64,000 nt of DNA from Flavobacterium suaedae (GCF_014642915.1 NZ_BMJE01000004.1:186001-250000), one strand, 5' to 3'. Counted from the stretch's first letter, positions 26,523 to 37,611 are shown. Notes: a model not told the origin generated them from the letters alone. Made by a program: numbers and translations.

Positions 26523-27485
26523 TTATTTTTTTTTATGAGTAAGCGGGAGCAGTAAAAAAGAGAGCCCACCCAGTAAAAAAATGAATGCAATTTGCGATGC
26601 CCACACGATCCAGCCAAAGGCTGTGCCACTTGCCTCGGGTATGTTATATAATTGTAAAATTGCTGATATGGCAAAAGGGTATGTCCCGAAACCTCCGTTT
26701 GAAAAGGCTATAACTAAACTTCCTATCACAAAAGCGGTAGAAACAGCCTCAAAACTCATTTGTGCAGTTTCGGGTAAAGCATATATGGTTATATAAAACA
26801 TGGCGACATAGCTAACCCATATGTATATTGAATGAAGTATAAAAGGCCATTTGTTAGGCATTTTAAAAACGCTTAGTGTACCCTCTATAAGTCCTGATAC
26901 TTTTATTTTTATTTTTTGTACTATAGGTAGTTTAGAATATATAAAGAAAAGTACTGCCGAAATAAACAGTATGCCTGCTATAATACCATAAAAAAGTAAT
27001 AATTTAAGCGGGATTTCTTCTGAAATATAGTCCTTTAGCGTTTCAAACTGTAAAATCATGGCTCCGCTAACGCATATTACCATTAAAATAAGGTCTATTA
27101 TTCTTTCGGAAATAATAGTACCAAAGCCTTTATCAAAAGGAACTCCGCTGTATTTTTTTAATACAATAGCCCGGGAAACTTCACCTGAACGCGGTATGGT
27201 AAGGTTAAGCAGATAGCTTGTGCCAATTGCAAAAAGGCTTGTGATAAAAGGAGCCTCATACCCTATATGTCTTAGGGTATAACGCCAACGCCAAGCTCTG
27301 GATAAATACCCTGTCATGGCAATAAACAGTGAAATAGCTATGTAGGTATAATCAGCGCTTTTTATATGGCCGTATATTTCCTGTAGCTGCTTTTCTGTAA
27401 ACTTATTATAGTAGTATATAATTAAAAACACTCCCAGCAATAGCGGGAGTGTTATACTTAATATTCTGCTTATTTTTTTCTTCAA
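26523..27485 (-). CDS. LPG-synthase-TM/UPF0104 flippase-like membrane protein
   Basis: A 320-residue protein with about eight transmembrane helices and the YbhN/UPF0104 hallmarks: RAWRWRYTLRHIGY after helix 2, SYLLNLTIPRSGEVSRA in helix 3, and NGGFGTYPFAISAIL near the end. It is the membrane domain found in MprF without the aminoacyl-transferase part. Members are suspected lipid flippases or lipid-handling proteins. It lies 13 bases after panD. Confidence 0.82.
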   Translation of the reverse strand: MKKKISRILSITLPLLLGVFLIIYYYNKFTEKQLQEIYGHIKSADYTYIAISLFIAMTGYLSRAWRWRYTLRHIGYEAPFITSLFAIGTSYLLNLTIPRSGEVSRAIVLKKYSGVPFDKGFGTIISERIIDLILMVICVSGAMILQFETLKDYISEEIPLKLLLFYGIIAGILFISAVLFFIYSKLPIVQKIKIKVSGLIEGTLSVFKMPNKWPFILHSIYIWVSYVAMFYITIYALPETAQMSFEAVSTAFVIGSLVIAFSNGGFGTYPFAISAILQLYNIPEASGTAFGWIVWASQIAFIFLLGGLSFLLLPLTHKKK

Positions 27486-27498
27486 GACGAACCTATTG

Positions 27499-27849
27499 TT
27501 ATGTTAATGAGTTGTCTTTCTCATTAGGGAATACTATAGAAGGTTTGAATGTTTTAGCTTCTTCAAACTCCATTAACCCGTATGATATAATGATGATAAT
27601 ATCTCCTCTTTGTACTTTTCTGGCAGCAGGTCCGTTCAAAGTTATTTCGCCGCTACCTCTGTTTCCCTTTATCACATAAGTTTCTAAACGCTCACCATTA
27701 TTAATATTAACGATAGAAACTTTTTCACCTTCAATAATATTGGCAGCCTCCATTAATGCTTCATCAACGGTTATACTGCCTATGTAGTTTAAATCGGCTC
27801 CAGTCACCGTTACGCGGTGTATCTTGGATTTTACAACTTCAATTTGCAT
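27499..27849 (-). CDS. panD: Aspartate 1-decarboxylase precursor
   Basis: A 116-residue pyruvoyl enzyme that makes beta-alanine for pantothenate. The self-cleavage site Gly24-Ser25 is in [10 protein letters not shown], and the lysine 9 and Tyr/Arg residues around [14 protein letters not shown] and NGPAAR are as in PanD. It follows panC by 13 bases in an operon. Confidence 0.95.
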   Translation of the reverse strand: MQIEVVKSKIHRVTVTGADLNYIGSITVDEALMEAANIIEGEKVSIVNINNGERLETYVIKGNRGSGEITLNGPAARKVQRGDIIIIISYGLMEFEEAKTFKPSIVFPNEKDNSLT

Positions 27850-27862
27850 GGGGCAAAGGTAA

Positions 27863-28708
27863 TTAATTTAATGAAATATTATCTATAAGCCTCACATTGC
27901 TTAACATAACGGCAACAAATGCCCTGTATTTTCTATTATCCTTAGTTTTAGCAGGTATTAGGTCATCTTCGGCAGCAATTTCGAAATATTCCAGTTCAAA
28001 TCCTTCCTGATTGTTAAAATCAGTAGTTATTTGCTGCTTTATAGCCTCAATACTCTGCGATGTAAAATTATCTTTGGCTTCCAGTAGTTTTTTATAAATA
28101 AAGGCTGCTTGTTCTTTTTCATTTTCAGTAAGCCTTTGGTTTCGCGAACTCATAGCCAGCCCGTTTTCCTCACGGCTTATAGGGCAGCCTATAATTTCTA
28201 CAGGTATATTGTTTTTACTTACCAGTTTTTTTACAATTTGTAGCTGCTGGAAATCTTTTTCACCAAAGTAAGCTCTGGTTGGGTGTACATATTCAAAAAA
28301 CTTTTTTACTATAGTGCCTACACCGTCAAAATGCCCTGGGCGATACGCACCTTCCATTTGGTGTTCCAGCCCGTCAAAAGAGAAAGTTTGTGATTTTGTA
28401 TTGCCTTCATACATTTCCTCTACTGAGGGGAGGAATACTATAATATCATCACTTACAGTCTTTATTTTTTCTATATCAGCCTCCGGTGTACGGGGGTATT
28501 TTTCAAGATCATGGGGATTATTAAACTGTGTTGGGTTAACAAAAATGCTTACTACTGTGGCAGCATTATTTTGTACAGATCTTTCTATTAAAGAAAGATG
28601 TCCTTTGTGTAAAGCCCCCATAGTAGGTACAAAACCAATGGTTTTACCCTGTTGCGCTAAGGGTGATAAGTGTGCTCTTAAATCGGCTTTATTATTGAAA
28701 ATGAGCAT
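27863..28708 (-). CDS. panC: Pantoate--beta-alanine ligase
   Basis: The likely start is the ATG at 28708, giving 281 residues beginning [14 protein letters not shown]; an in-frame ATG seven codons upstream is less likely. The HIGH-type motif is in [24 protein letters not shown] and [11 protein letters not shown] are core signatures, and MSSRNQRL is the KMSKS-like loop. It joins pantoate and beta-alanine with ATP. It heads the operon with panD. Confidence 0.95.
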   Translation of the reverse strand: MLIFNNKADLRAHLSPLAQQGKTIGFVPTMGALHKGHLSLIERSVQNNAATVVSIFVNPTQFNNPHDLEKYPRTPEADIEKIKTVSDDIIVFLPSVEEMYEGNTKSQTFSFDGLEHQMEGAYRPGHFDGVGTIVKKFFEYVHPTRAYFGEKDFQQLQIVKKLVSKNNIPVEIIGCPISREENGLAMSSRNQRLTENEKEQAAFIYKKLLEAKDNFTSQSIEAIKQQITTDFNNQEGFELEYFEIAAEDDLIPAKTKDNRKYRAFVAVMLSNVRLIDNISLN

Positions 28709-28731
28709 TAAATTTGGATTAAAAAACACAG

Positions 28732-28739
28732 CAAAATTA
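28732..28739 (-). promoter_or_regulatory. Possible -7 element of the panC operon
   Basis: The minus strand reads TAATTTTG, matching TAnnTTTG, about 24 bases before the panC start. No TTG box was located. Confidence 0.35.
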
Positions 28740-28770
28740 ATTATTTAGTTATAAACTGCGTAAAAATGTT

Positions 28771-28778
28771 TAATTTTG
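28771..28778 (+). promoter_or_regulatory. Possible -7 element of the GT5-like/DUF4270/glmS operon
   Basis: TAATTTTG matches TAnnTTTG 40 bases before the ATG at 28819, divergent to the panC element. No TTG box was located. Confidence 0.35.
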
Positions 28779-28818
28779 CGTGTTTTTTGTACCCAATTAA
28801 AAAAATAAAATTTTGAAG

Positions 28819-29625
28819 ATGGAGGATAAGAGGATATTATATGTATCATCTGAAGTAGTGCCTTATTTGGCAGAAAATGAAGTTTCTTTGATGTCTTACG
28901 AAGTGCCAAAAATGATTAATGATCAAGGCGGGCAAATCAGGATATTTATGCCGCGCTACGGTAATATTAATGAAAGGAGGCACCAGTTACATGAAGTAAT
29001 CCGATTGTCTGGGATGAACTTGGTAGTAAACGATATGGATATGCCGCTTATTATAAAAGTAGCGTCTATACCGAAAGAAAGGATACAGGTTTATTTTATA
29101 GATAATGACGAGTATTTTAAAAGAAAGGCAACTTTTTCTGATGAGGAAGGAACATTGTTTCCTGATAATGATGAAAGAGCGATTTTCTTTGCAAAAGGAG
29201 TGGTTGAGACAGTAAAGAAGCTTAACTGGGTTCCTGATATTATACATGTGCATGGATGGATGGCGTCGTTACTGCCGGTTTACATGAAGCATTACTATAA
29301 AAATGAGGCATTATTTGCTGATACTAAAATAGTAACTTCGGTATACAACCAGTCTTTTGACGGGGCGCTTAATGAGGATATGCTTAAAAAAGTAGCTTTT
29401 GATGATATTGCCGAAGAGGATATTAAGTTGCTTGCAGAGCCAAATTACGAGAATATTATGAAAACTGCTATTGCGCATTCTGACGGAGTTATTGTTTCTT
29501 CAGAAAACCTTTCAGCAGATTTATTAAAATCAGTAGAAGAGTCAGGAAAACCATTCCTGCCGTATGTTGCTAAAGATAAATTTGCAGAGGCATATACTAA
29601 TTTCTATAAAAGTGAGGTTTTATAG
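28819..29625 (+). CDS. Short glycogen-synthase-like (GT5 N-terminal domain) protein
   Basis: From the ATG at 28819 the protein has 268 residues; a TTG two codons upstream is an alternative start. It matches the N-terminal Rossmann half of GT5 starch/glycogen synthases: ILYVSSEVVPYLAE at the start, IRIFMPRYGNI, DNDERAIFFAKGVVE, and DIIHVHGWMASLLPVY. The ADP-glucose-binding KxGGL motif is not present, and the whole C-terminal GT-B domain is missing (GlgA is about 480 residues). Such short forms occur next to panC in Flavobacteria. It is probably not a working glycogen synthase. It is 20 bases ahead of the DUF4270 gene. Confidence 0.78.
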   Translation: MEDKRILYVSSEVVPYLAENEVSLMSYEVPKMINDQGGQIRIFMPRYGNINERRHQLHEVIRLSGMNLVVNDMDMPLIIKVASIPKERIQVYFIDNDEYFKRKATFSDEEGTLFPDNDERAIFFAKGVVETVKKLNWVPDIIHVHGWMASLLPVYMKHYYKNEALFADTKIVTSVYNQSFDGALNEDMLKKVAFDDIAEEDIKLLAEPNYENIMKTAIAHSDGVIVSSENLSADLLKSVEESGKPFLPYVAKDKFAEAYTNFYKSEVL

Positions 29626-29645
29626 TAAACCGTTAAAAATATTTT

Positions 29646-31232
29646 ATGACTAATAGTTTATTTCTGAAAAAACTAACCTTTGCTTTAGTATGTGTTGCCC
29701 TGTTTGTTGGTTGCGATAGTGATTATAGTGATGTAGGTGCCGATATTATTGATGCTGATATACATCATGATTTTTTACACTATGAAGCTAATGTTGCGGC
29801 TTATGATGCCCCTACAGGAGCAGTACAAACAAATAATTTACCTTTAAATTCGCTTGGTATATACAATAACCCTGTTTTTGGTAAAACTATAGCGAGTTTT
29901 GTAACGCAGGTAGAGCTTTCTACTGCAAACCCTACTCTTACAGACCCTGTTATAGATTCTGTTTATTTATATGTGCCCTATTTTAGTAGGTATGAGGAAA
30001 CGGATACATCGGGTAATAATATTTATACTTTAGATTCTGTTTACGGAAATACCGATGCCCGTTTCAGGCTTCGTGTATATGAGAATAATTATTATTTAAG
30101 AAGTACAAACCCTGGTTCGGAAGATGATGCTACGCAGCGTTATTATTCTGACCAAAAAGATTTAATAGAGAATAACAAAGGAACGCTTGTTTTAAATAAC
30201 AATAGTGATGTTTCACAAAACGAAGAATTTTCTGTTAGCGCAGAAGAGGTAAAGCGTACTTATGGTACTGAGAATACTGTAGCAGAAAAATTCTCTCCTG
30301 GTATTTTTATGTATCTTGATAATGATTTCTTTCAAACAAAGGTGTTAGACGGTGGAGCGAATCTGCTTAACAACAATGTTTTTAAAGAATATTTCAGAGG
30401 GATATACTTTCAGGTAGAGCAAATAGGTGATGAGGCAGTTTTAGCTGTTCCAAGGTTTGATGAAGGTACTATTACAATCAGGTATAATGACATTAAACTT
30501 GATATAAACGGAGATGCTGTTATAGAAGACGGAGAGATACAAAGAGAAAGTAAAAAGCTTACATTAAACCTTTCTGGTAATACTGTAAACTTTTTTGAAA
30601 ATACATTTGCAACACCATACTCAGAAGCTATAACCAATAGTGATGAAGTAAACGGAGATGACCGTTTATATATAAAAGGGGGTGTAGGCTCTATGGGGAT
30701 AATCAATATTTTAAGCGATGAAGATATTGCCCAGCTACAGTCTGAAAGAATACTGGTTAATGAAGCGAATCTTGTTTTCCATGTAGATAAGGATGCTATG
30801 GCGAATGCAAAAGAGCCTATGCGTGTATATCTTTATGATCTTACAAATGAAACCATATTGTATGATTACAGGATAGACGGAACCTCAAATTCATTCAACC
30901 CTAAATACGGGAAGTATATATACGGAGGTTTATTAAGCTATGATGATTCCGATAGGGGGGATTACTATAAATTGAGAATAACTAACCATATTAATAATAT
31001 TATCAATAACGACTCTACCAATGTAAAATTAGGCCTTGTGGTAACAGAGAATATAAATGTAGTATCTAACGCTACACTTAAAACACCTTTTACTACAAGC
31101 GAGACCGAAGTTAAAAAACTGCCGGTATCTTCAGTTATACATCCGTTTGGAACTGTTCTTTACGGAAGTAACAGCAGTGTGCCGGAAGATAAACGCCTTA
31201 AACTCGAAATTTTTTATACTAAACCAAATTAA
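29646..31232 (+). CDS. DUF4270 family lipoprotein
   Basis: A 528-residue precursor with a lipoprotein signal: LVCVALFVGC, Cys 23 being the lipidation site, followed by DSDYSDVGAD. The remaining sequence is beta-rich (LSTANPTLTDPVIDSVYLYVPYF; DRLYIKGGVGSMGII), as in DUF4270 proteins of Bacteroidota. Function unknown. It sits between the GT5-like gene and glmS, 13 bases before the latter, and the three appear to be one operon, so a link with cell-surface sugar metabolism is possible. Confidence 0.82.
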   Translation: MTNSLFLKKLTFALVCVALFVGCDSDYSDVGADIIDADIHHDFLHYEANVAAYDAPTGAVQTNNLPLNSLGIYNNPVFGKTIASFVTQVELSTANPTLTDPVIDSVYLYVPYFSRYEETDTSGNNIYTLDSVYGNTDARFRLRVYENNYYLRSTNPGSEDDATQRYYSDQKDLIENNKGTLVLNNNSDVSQNEEFSVSAEEVKRTYGTENTVAEKFSPGIFMYLDNDFFQTKVLDGGANLLNNNVFKEYFRGIYFQVEQIGDEAVLAVPRFDEGTITIRYNDIKLDINGDAVIEDGEIQRESKKLTLNLSGNTVNFFENTFATPYSEAITNSDEVNGDDRLYIKGGVGSMGIINILSDEDIAQLQSERILVNEANLVFHVDKDAMANAKEPMRVYLYDLTNETILYDYRIDGTSNSFNPKYGKYIYGGLLSYDDSDRGDYYKLRITNHINNIINNDSTNVKLGLVVTENINVVSNATLKTPFTTSETEVKKLPVSSVIHPFGTVLYGSNSSVPEDKRLKLEIFYTKPN

Positions 31233-31245
31233 TTATTAAATTATT

Positions 31246-33093
31246 ATGTGTGGAATTGTTGGTTACATTGGGCACAGGGAAGCATACCCTGTAATTATTA
31301 AAGGTCTTACCAGACTTGAATACAGAGGGTATGATAGTGCCGGCGTTGTTCTGTTTGATGGCGACGAATTAAAACTTTCTAAAACAAAAGGCAAAGTTTC
31401 AGACCTTACTGCTAAAGCAGAGAGTGAAATTTCCCTTACGGGTAATATTGGTATAGGTCATACCCGTTGGGCAACGCATGGTGTTCCTAACGATGTAAAT
31501 TCACACCCACATTATTCTAATTCAGGAAACCTGGCAATTGTTCATAATGGTATTATAGAGAATTATGAGCCATTAAAAAAAGAACTAATAAAAAGAGGGT
31601 ATACTTTCCATTCTGATACAGATACTGAGGTTTTAGTTAACCTTATTGAAGATGTAAAGAAAACACATAACCTAAAATTGGGTAAAGCAGTACAAATTGC
31701 TTTAAACCAAGTAGTAGGAGCTTATGCAATAGCAGTATTTGATAAAGAAAGACCAAGAGAAATAGTGGCGGCACGTTTAGGTAGCCCGCTGGCTATAGGT
31801 ATTGGTAAAGATGAATTCTTTGTAGCGTCAGATGCTTCTCCTTTCATCGAATATACTTCAAACGCTATTTATTTAGAGGATGAAGAAATGGCTGTAATAC
31901 GTTTACACAAGCCAATTAAAATAAGAAAAATAAAAGACGATTCATTAGTAGACCCGTATGTCCAGGAACTACAAATGAATCTTGAGCAGATAGAGAAAGA
32001 TGGTTACGACCACTTTATGCTTAAAGAAATATACCAGCAGCCGGAAGCTATTAAAGATACATACAGAGGTAGACTTCATGCAAACGAGGGCTTAATTAGA
32101 ATGGCCGGAGTAGAAGATAACCTACAGCGTTTTTTAAATGCTGACAGAATACTTATTGTAGCTTGTGGTACCTCTTGGCATGCAGGTCTTGTAGCAGAAT
32201 ATATATTTGAAGAGTTTACTCGTGTACCGGTAGAGGTAGAGTATGCTTCGGAATTCCGTTACAGAAATCCTGTAATAAGAGAAAATGATGTAGTAATAGC
32301 AATATCACAATCAGGAGAAACTGCTGATACGCTTGCAGCTATTAAATTAGCTAAAGATCATGGTGCATTTGTATTTGGTGTGTGTAACGTAGTAGGTTCA
32401 TCAATATCTCGCGAAACACATGCAGGAGCCTATACACACGCAGGTCCTGAAATTGGTGTGGCATCTACAAAAGCATTTACTACACAAATAACAGTACTTG
32501 CACTTATAGCGCTTCGTTTAGCACAGGCAAAAGGAACAGTTACAAATTCTGATTTCCACAGACATTTACAGGAACTGGAATTAATTCCTGAAAAAGTAGA
32601 AAAAGCACTGGAAACAAATGATGTTGCTGAAACTATAGCAGGTATTTATAAAGATGCGCCTAACTGTTTATACTTAGGCAGAGGGTTTAACTTCCCTGTA
32701 GCATTGGAAGGTGCGCTTAAGCTAAAAGAAATATCATACATACATGCTGAAGGGTACCCTGCTGCTGAAATGAAGCATGGACCTATTGCCCTTATTGATG
32801 AGCAAATGCCGGTAGTGGTTATTGCACAAAAGCAGGAGCATTATGATAAAATTGTAAGTAACATACAGGAAATAAAATCACGTAGCGGTAAAATTATAGC
32901 AGTGGTAACTAAAGGAGATACTCAGGTAAGAGAGCTTGCAGACCACGTTATTGAAATACCAAAAACAGTTGATGCGCTTTCACCACTGTTAACTACAATA
33001 CCATTACAGTTACTGTCATACCACATAGCGGTTATGAGAGGTTGTAATGTAGACCAGCCACGTAACTTAGCGAAATCAGTTACTGTAGAATAA
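31246..33093 (+). CDS. glmS: Glutamine--fructose-6-phosphate aminotransferase
   Basis: A 615-residue enzyme producing glucosamine-6-phosphate, the first step to UDP-GlcNAc. Cys 2 after the removed Met starts the glutaminase domain (CGIVGYIG; GHTRWATHG; LAIVHNGIIENY). Two SIS domains follow with CGTSWHAG, SQSGETADTL and the catalytic region AEMKHGPIALI. The C-terminus NLAKSVTVE is the conserved GlmS tail that caps the active site. No glmS ribozyme is visible upstream, where only 13 bases separate it from the DUF4270 gene. Confidence 0.96.
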   Translation: MCGIVGYIGHREAYPVIIKGLTRLEYRGYDSAGVVLFDGDELKLSKTKGKVSDLTAKAESEISLTGNIGIGHTRWATHGVPNDVNSHPHYSNSGNLAIVHNGIIENYEPLKKELIKRGYTFHSDTDTEVLVNLIEDVKKTHNLKLGKAVQIALNQVVGAYAIAVFDKERPREIVAARLGSPLAIGIGKDEFFVASDASPFIEYTSNAIYLEDEEMAVIRLHKPIKIRKIKDDSLVDPYVQELQMNLEQIEKDGYDHFMLKEIYQQPEAIKDTYRGRLHANEGLIRMAGVEDNLQRFLNADRILIVACGTSWHAGLVAEYIFEEFTRVPVEVEYASEFRYRNPVIRENDVVIAISQSGETADTLAAIKLAKDHGAFVFGVCNVVGSSISRETHAGAYTHAGPEIGVASTKAFTTQITVLALIALRLAQAKGTVTNSDFHRHLQELELIPEKVEKALETNDVAETIAGIYKDAPNCLYLGRGFNFPVALEGALKLKEISYIHAEGYPAAEMKHGPIALIDEQMPVVVIAQKQEHYDKIVSNIQEIKSRSGKIIAVVTKGDTQVRELADHVIEIPKTVDALSPLLTTIPLQLLSYHIAVMRGCNVDQPRNLAKSVTVE

Positions 33094-33113
33094 AGAATTA
33101 CATATTTATAAAT

Positions 33114-33144
33114 AAAAACCCCGCAAGATATTTGCGGGGTTTTT
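33114..33144 (+). terminator. Rho-independent terminator after glmS
   Basis: Inverted repeat with core CCCCGCAA/TTGCGGGG and a five-base loop, followed by five T. It ends the GT5-like/DUF4270/glmS operon. Confidence 0.85.
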
Positions 33145-33180
33145 GTTATGTTTACATACTAAATTAATACACACCCAATC

Positions 33181-33874
33181 ATGAAAAAATTATTTCCGGT
33201 TTTTGTTTTACTTATTTCATTAACCTCGTTTGCTCAAACTAAATTTATAGAAGTAGCAGTAAAAGATACTATTACATTACAGCCTAAAACATTCCAGTGT
33301 AATGTTTTTTTAGAAACTAACCCGGAAGAAGTTTTCTCTGGTTTTGTAGATAAAGAACAAGATGATTTAGCTAAGGAAGAACTTGCCGAGAATCAACTTC
33401 AGGAACTGAAGTCAATTAGAATCAAAAAAGTATGAGGTTAAACCTCTTCAGGCTTCAGAAGAAGGTTTGTTAGGGATTGGATGGAGGTTTGGAGGTCTTC
33501 AAAAAGAAGGCTTTACAGTAGTTGTTGAGGGTATTGAAGAAATGCAAAAATTAAAAGATTTAGTTGATGGTTTAGACTATGCAGATACTTCGGTAACAGT
33601 GTTGAAATATGCTGATGAGGAAAAAGCAGAAGCACTTCTTATCAAGAAAATTATAGATAAGGCTAAAATGAGAGCATCTGTACTGGCTGCTAATTCAGGT
33701 TTAAAAGTTGGTGATATTATCGAGATAACTGAAATTAATGAATATGATGACCCTATGACAAATATGATGGGTATGTATTCTGAGCTATTGAAATTACAGC
33801 AAAAAAAGGGGAGTAATGAAAATTACACAGGGAGCCTTTCAAAAGGTTTTAGAATTAAATTTATAGCGAAATAA
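33181..33874 (+). pseudogene. SIMPL-like (DUF541) exported protein, broken by a +1 frameshift
   Basis: The first frame (33181-33435, 84 codons) begins with a signal peptide (MKKLFPVFVLLISLTSFAQ) and then TKFIEVAVKDTITL. The second frame (to 33874) continues the protein. The break is in a run of six A at 33424-33429: with five A the reading would continue as IKKYEVKPLQ and the whole gene would encode 230 residues, almost the length of the 229-residue tandem paralog just downstream, to which both halves align. The C-terminal part resembles SIMPL/DUF541 domains (IIDKAKMRASVLAANSGLKV). Whether the gene is dead, read by slippage, or the extra A is a sequence error is open. Confidence 0.7.
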
Positions 33875-33884
33875 AAATTACCCA

Positions 33885-34574
33885 ATGATGAATAAAATAC
33901 TACTTATATTTACTTTTTTAGTGTCGTTTGGTTCTTTTAGTCAAGAGAAGTTTATTGAAGTTGAAGTTCGCGACACTATTACTTTAAAACCTATAAAGTT
34001 TGAATATATAATAAGTATTAACAGCCCTCAAGGGGTTTTTGATGAAGAAGGAAATTACAATCAGGATTTTATTGAAAATTATAAAGAGGAAAAGAAAGCA
34101 GAATTAAAAAAGCTATTGAAATTAAAAAAGTATGACTTTAAAGTAACTGACGACTCTAGTTTTGAAATAAATTCCGGTTATGTACACCTTGTGCCTGATG
34201 ATGATTTTACTGTAACTGTATATAGTTTAGAGGGGCTTGAAAAACTTAGAGATGAACTTAAAGTATTAGATTACATAAGTGCAAGAGTGGGAAATATACA
34301 ATATGAGGGAGAAGGTGACAAAGAGTTTGAAAGAAAGCTACTGAAAAAATTAATTGATGAAGCTAAAGATAAGGCAGGATATATAGCCTCATTATCCGGT
34401 TTAAAGTTAGGAAATATAGTTGAAGTAAAGGAGGTAAAAGAAATAGATGGCTTTTCTTTTAATATGATGAGTTTACTTTCAGCCATTCCAACAAAAAGTA
34501 TGACATCTTTTCAAGACGATAATTTTCAAGGCTCTCTTTTTAAAGCTATGGTAGTAAAATTTGCTGTAGAGTAG
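33885..34574 (+). CDS. SIMPL-like (DUF541) exported protein, intact tandem paralog
   Basis: The 229-residue precursor has a signal peptide (MMNKILLIFTFLVSFGSFSQ) followed by EKFIEVEVRDTITL, nearly the same as the opening of the broken copy 10 bases upstream. The region KLIDEAKDKAGYIASLSGLK LG is the typical SIMPL-like helix, and the C-terminal strand ends KAMVVKFAVE. SIMPL-domain proteins form periplasmic or surface rings in several bacteria, but their function is generally unknown. The two genes form a tandem duplication of clear but moderate identity. Confidence 0.72.
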   Translation: MMNKILLIFTFLVSFGSFSQEKFIEVEVRDTITLKPIKFEYIISINSPQGVFDEEGNYNQDFIENYKEEKKAELKKLLKLKKYDFKVTDDSSFEINSGYVHLVPDDDFTVTVYSLEGLEKLRDELKVLDYISARVGNIQYEGEGDKEFERKLLKKLIDEAKDKAGYIASLSGLKLGNIVEVKEVKEIDGFSFNMMSLLSAIPTKSMTSFQDDNFQGSLFKAMVVKFAVE

Positions 34575-34609
34575 AAAAGTAAAACAAATAAGTTTCTCAA
34601 AACAAACAT

Positions 34610-34656
34610 CCCTTAAATAACAATACTTTAGCGATTTTTCTCATAAGGGCTTTTTT
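34610..34656 (+). terminator. Weak possible terminator before the atpD promoter
   Basis: CCCTTA at 34610-34615 pairs with TAAGGG at 34644-34649 and is followed by six T. The loop is long (28 bases), so the structure is weak. Confidence 0.3.
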
Positions 34657-34680
34657 ATTAAAAAAAATGCAAAATTAATA

Positions 34681-34712
34681 TTGCATAAATCAATAAGAAA
34701 CAACTATCTTTG
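34681..34712 (+). promoter_or_regulatory. Bacteroidota-type promoter of atpD-atpC
   Basis: TTG (34681-34683) and TATCTTTG (34705-34712) are 21 bases apart, within the 17-23 range of flavobacterial promoters. The atpD start is 60 bases downstream. Confidence 0.57.
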
Positions 34713-34769
34713 CGCTCAGAAAAAAATAGTTTTTTCGCACAACTAAATAGCTGTTTAATAAATACGTAA

Positions 34770-36284
<1,515 letters not shown>

Positions 36285-36347
36285 TATTTATAGTTACGGG
36301 TTGTGGTTTTATAATGCACAACACGCAACGCAAAAACTATTTAAACT

Positions 36348-36623
36348 ATGTTATTAGAAATAGTATCGCCGGAAGGGCACATGTTTAAAGGAGAAGTTAC
36401 AGTAGTAACAGTTCCGGGTGTAGATGGCGAATTTCAAATGCTGGATAACCACGCTAATATAGTTTCTATATTAAACGAGGGTACGGTAAAAATAGAAGCA
36501 AACAGTTTTGCTGATGCAAACTACTCTTCTAAACTTCAGCTTAAAGATAAGCAGTTGGTTTTACCTATTAAGTCCGGTACATTAGAAATGAAAGATAACA
36601 GAATAATTATTTTGGTTGATTAA
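36348..36623 (+). CDS. atpC: F1Fo ATP synthase subunit epsilon (short form)
   Basis: A 91-residue protein equal to the N-terminal beta-sandwich of epsilon: MLLEIVSPEGHMFKGE, VTVPGVDGEFQMLDNHANIV. It lacks the C-terminal two-helix inhibitory domain present in the 138-residue E. coli protein, as is common in Bacteroidota. It follows atpD by 63 bases and ends at a strong terminator. Confidence 0.93.
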   Translation: MLLEIVSPEGHMFKGEVTVVTVPGVDGEFQMLDNHANIVSILNEGTVKIEANSFADANYSSKLQLKDKQLVLPIKSGTLEMKDNRIIILVD

Positions 36624-36641
36624 TTCATTTATAATTACACT

Positions 36642-36671
36642 AAAAAGCCCTTTCAATTGAAAGGGCTTTTT
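36642..36671. terminator. Bidirectional rho-independent terminator
   Basis: A nearly perfect palindrome with stem core GCCCTTTCAA/TTGAAAGGGC, flanked by A- and T-runs, between atpC and the convergent hypothetical gene. Confidence 0.87.
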
Positions 36672-36693
36672 TAATTTTATAGGATACTTATCT

Positions 36694-37611
36694 CTATGCT
36701 CCCCAAGTTAACCTTGTTGAAATTAGCTCCCAATTTTCGTTGTTATTTCTCATTATGGCTTCCCCTGCCCGTCCCCGTACTTTAAAAAATAATCTGGCAT
36801 ATTTCATATTAGCATCAAAAACTATAGCGTAAACTCTTGGGTAGGTAAGGAGTCTAAAGTCTGACTTTAATATTCCATCACACGACATAATAACGCTATT
36901 TCCTAAAAAAGTAAATCGTTCCCAAAACTCGTTATCATCGTTATAATAGATAAGGCGTTCATCATCCATATTAACTCCCATAAAATTTATTAAAATATCA
37001 TAATATTTTTTATTTAAATAGACAGGACTGATATTACCTTTTATTTTAGGCCTGAAATTTGTAATAGAGTCAAAAAAATTGACTTGGGAGTGTTTTACAT
37101 AAAAGTAACCATAAGGACCAAAATCTTCTCTAACATATTCGGCAAGCTTCCCTCCTTTTTTTAAAGAAGAGAGTTTTTCATCTCTAGTAATTGTATCATT
37201 AATATAGTTTTTATTTACCTCATGTGCTGTTATAGAGTCCACTTCTCTGTCAGTATAATATATTTGTTTGGTAAAGTATATTTTGGCAAAGTTTTGAACA
37301 ATATAATATTTAGATTTTCTATAGGCGTTATCTTCTATATCAGCTAAATATGCGGATGGCGGACAAATTTCATCAAGATTATAGGGATCATAAAAACCGG
37401 TAAATACTTTATAAGCATTTCTCAGAGTGTCATTAAATTTATTAAGCTCTGTCTCACTTATAGGTTTTGTATCGTTACCCCATTTCTTAAAAAATAAATC
37501 AAGTTTTTCGGTTGAATTTTCTTTATAGGCATTAACAAGTAATTCTTCTGGATTTTGCGCATAAAAACTTTGCAGAACGATACATAATAGTAACGAAAAA
37601 ATTTTTTTCAT
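36694..37611 (-). CDS. Exported protein of unknown function
   Basis: I do not recognise this 305-residue protein. It has a clear signal peptide (MKKIFSLLLCIVLQSFYAQ) and then a mostly helical, charged region followed by a beta-rich end (FRLLTYPRVYAIVFDANMKYARLFFKVRGRAGEA). There is no lipobox and no T9SS sorting domain, so it should stay in the periplasm. It has no close partner; a terminator separates it from atpC. Confidence 0.62.
   Translation of the reverse strand: MKKIFSLLLCIVLQSFYAQNPEELLVNAYKENSTEKLDLFFKKWGNDTKPISETELNKFNDTLRNAYKVFTGFYDPYNLDEICPPSAYLADIEDNAYRKSKYYIVQNFAKIYFTKQIYYTDREVDSITAHEVNKNYINDTITRDEKLSSLKKGGKLAEYVREDFGPYGYFYVKHSQVNFFDSITNFRPKIKGNISPVYLNKKYYDILINFMGVNMDDERLIYYNDDNEFWERFTFLGNSVIMSCDGILKSDFRLLTYPRVYAIVFDANMKYARLFFKVRGRAGEAIMRNNNENWELISTRLTWGA

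Noticed and set aside
31233..31245. glmS ribozyme
   Set aside because: Only 13 bases separate the DUF4270 gene from glmS, too short for this element.
33424..33435. Programmed frameshift in the first SIMPL-like gene
   Set aside because: The shift required is +1, and the site is A6 without a -1 heptamer in the right phase; a plain one-base insertion is simpler.
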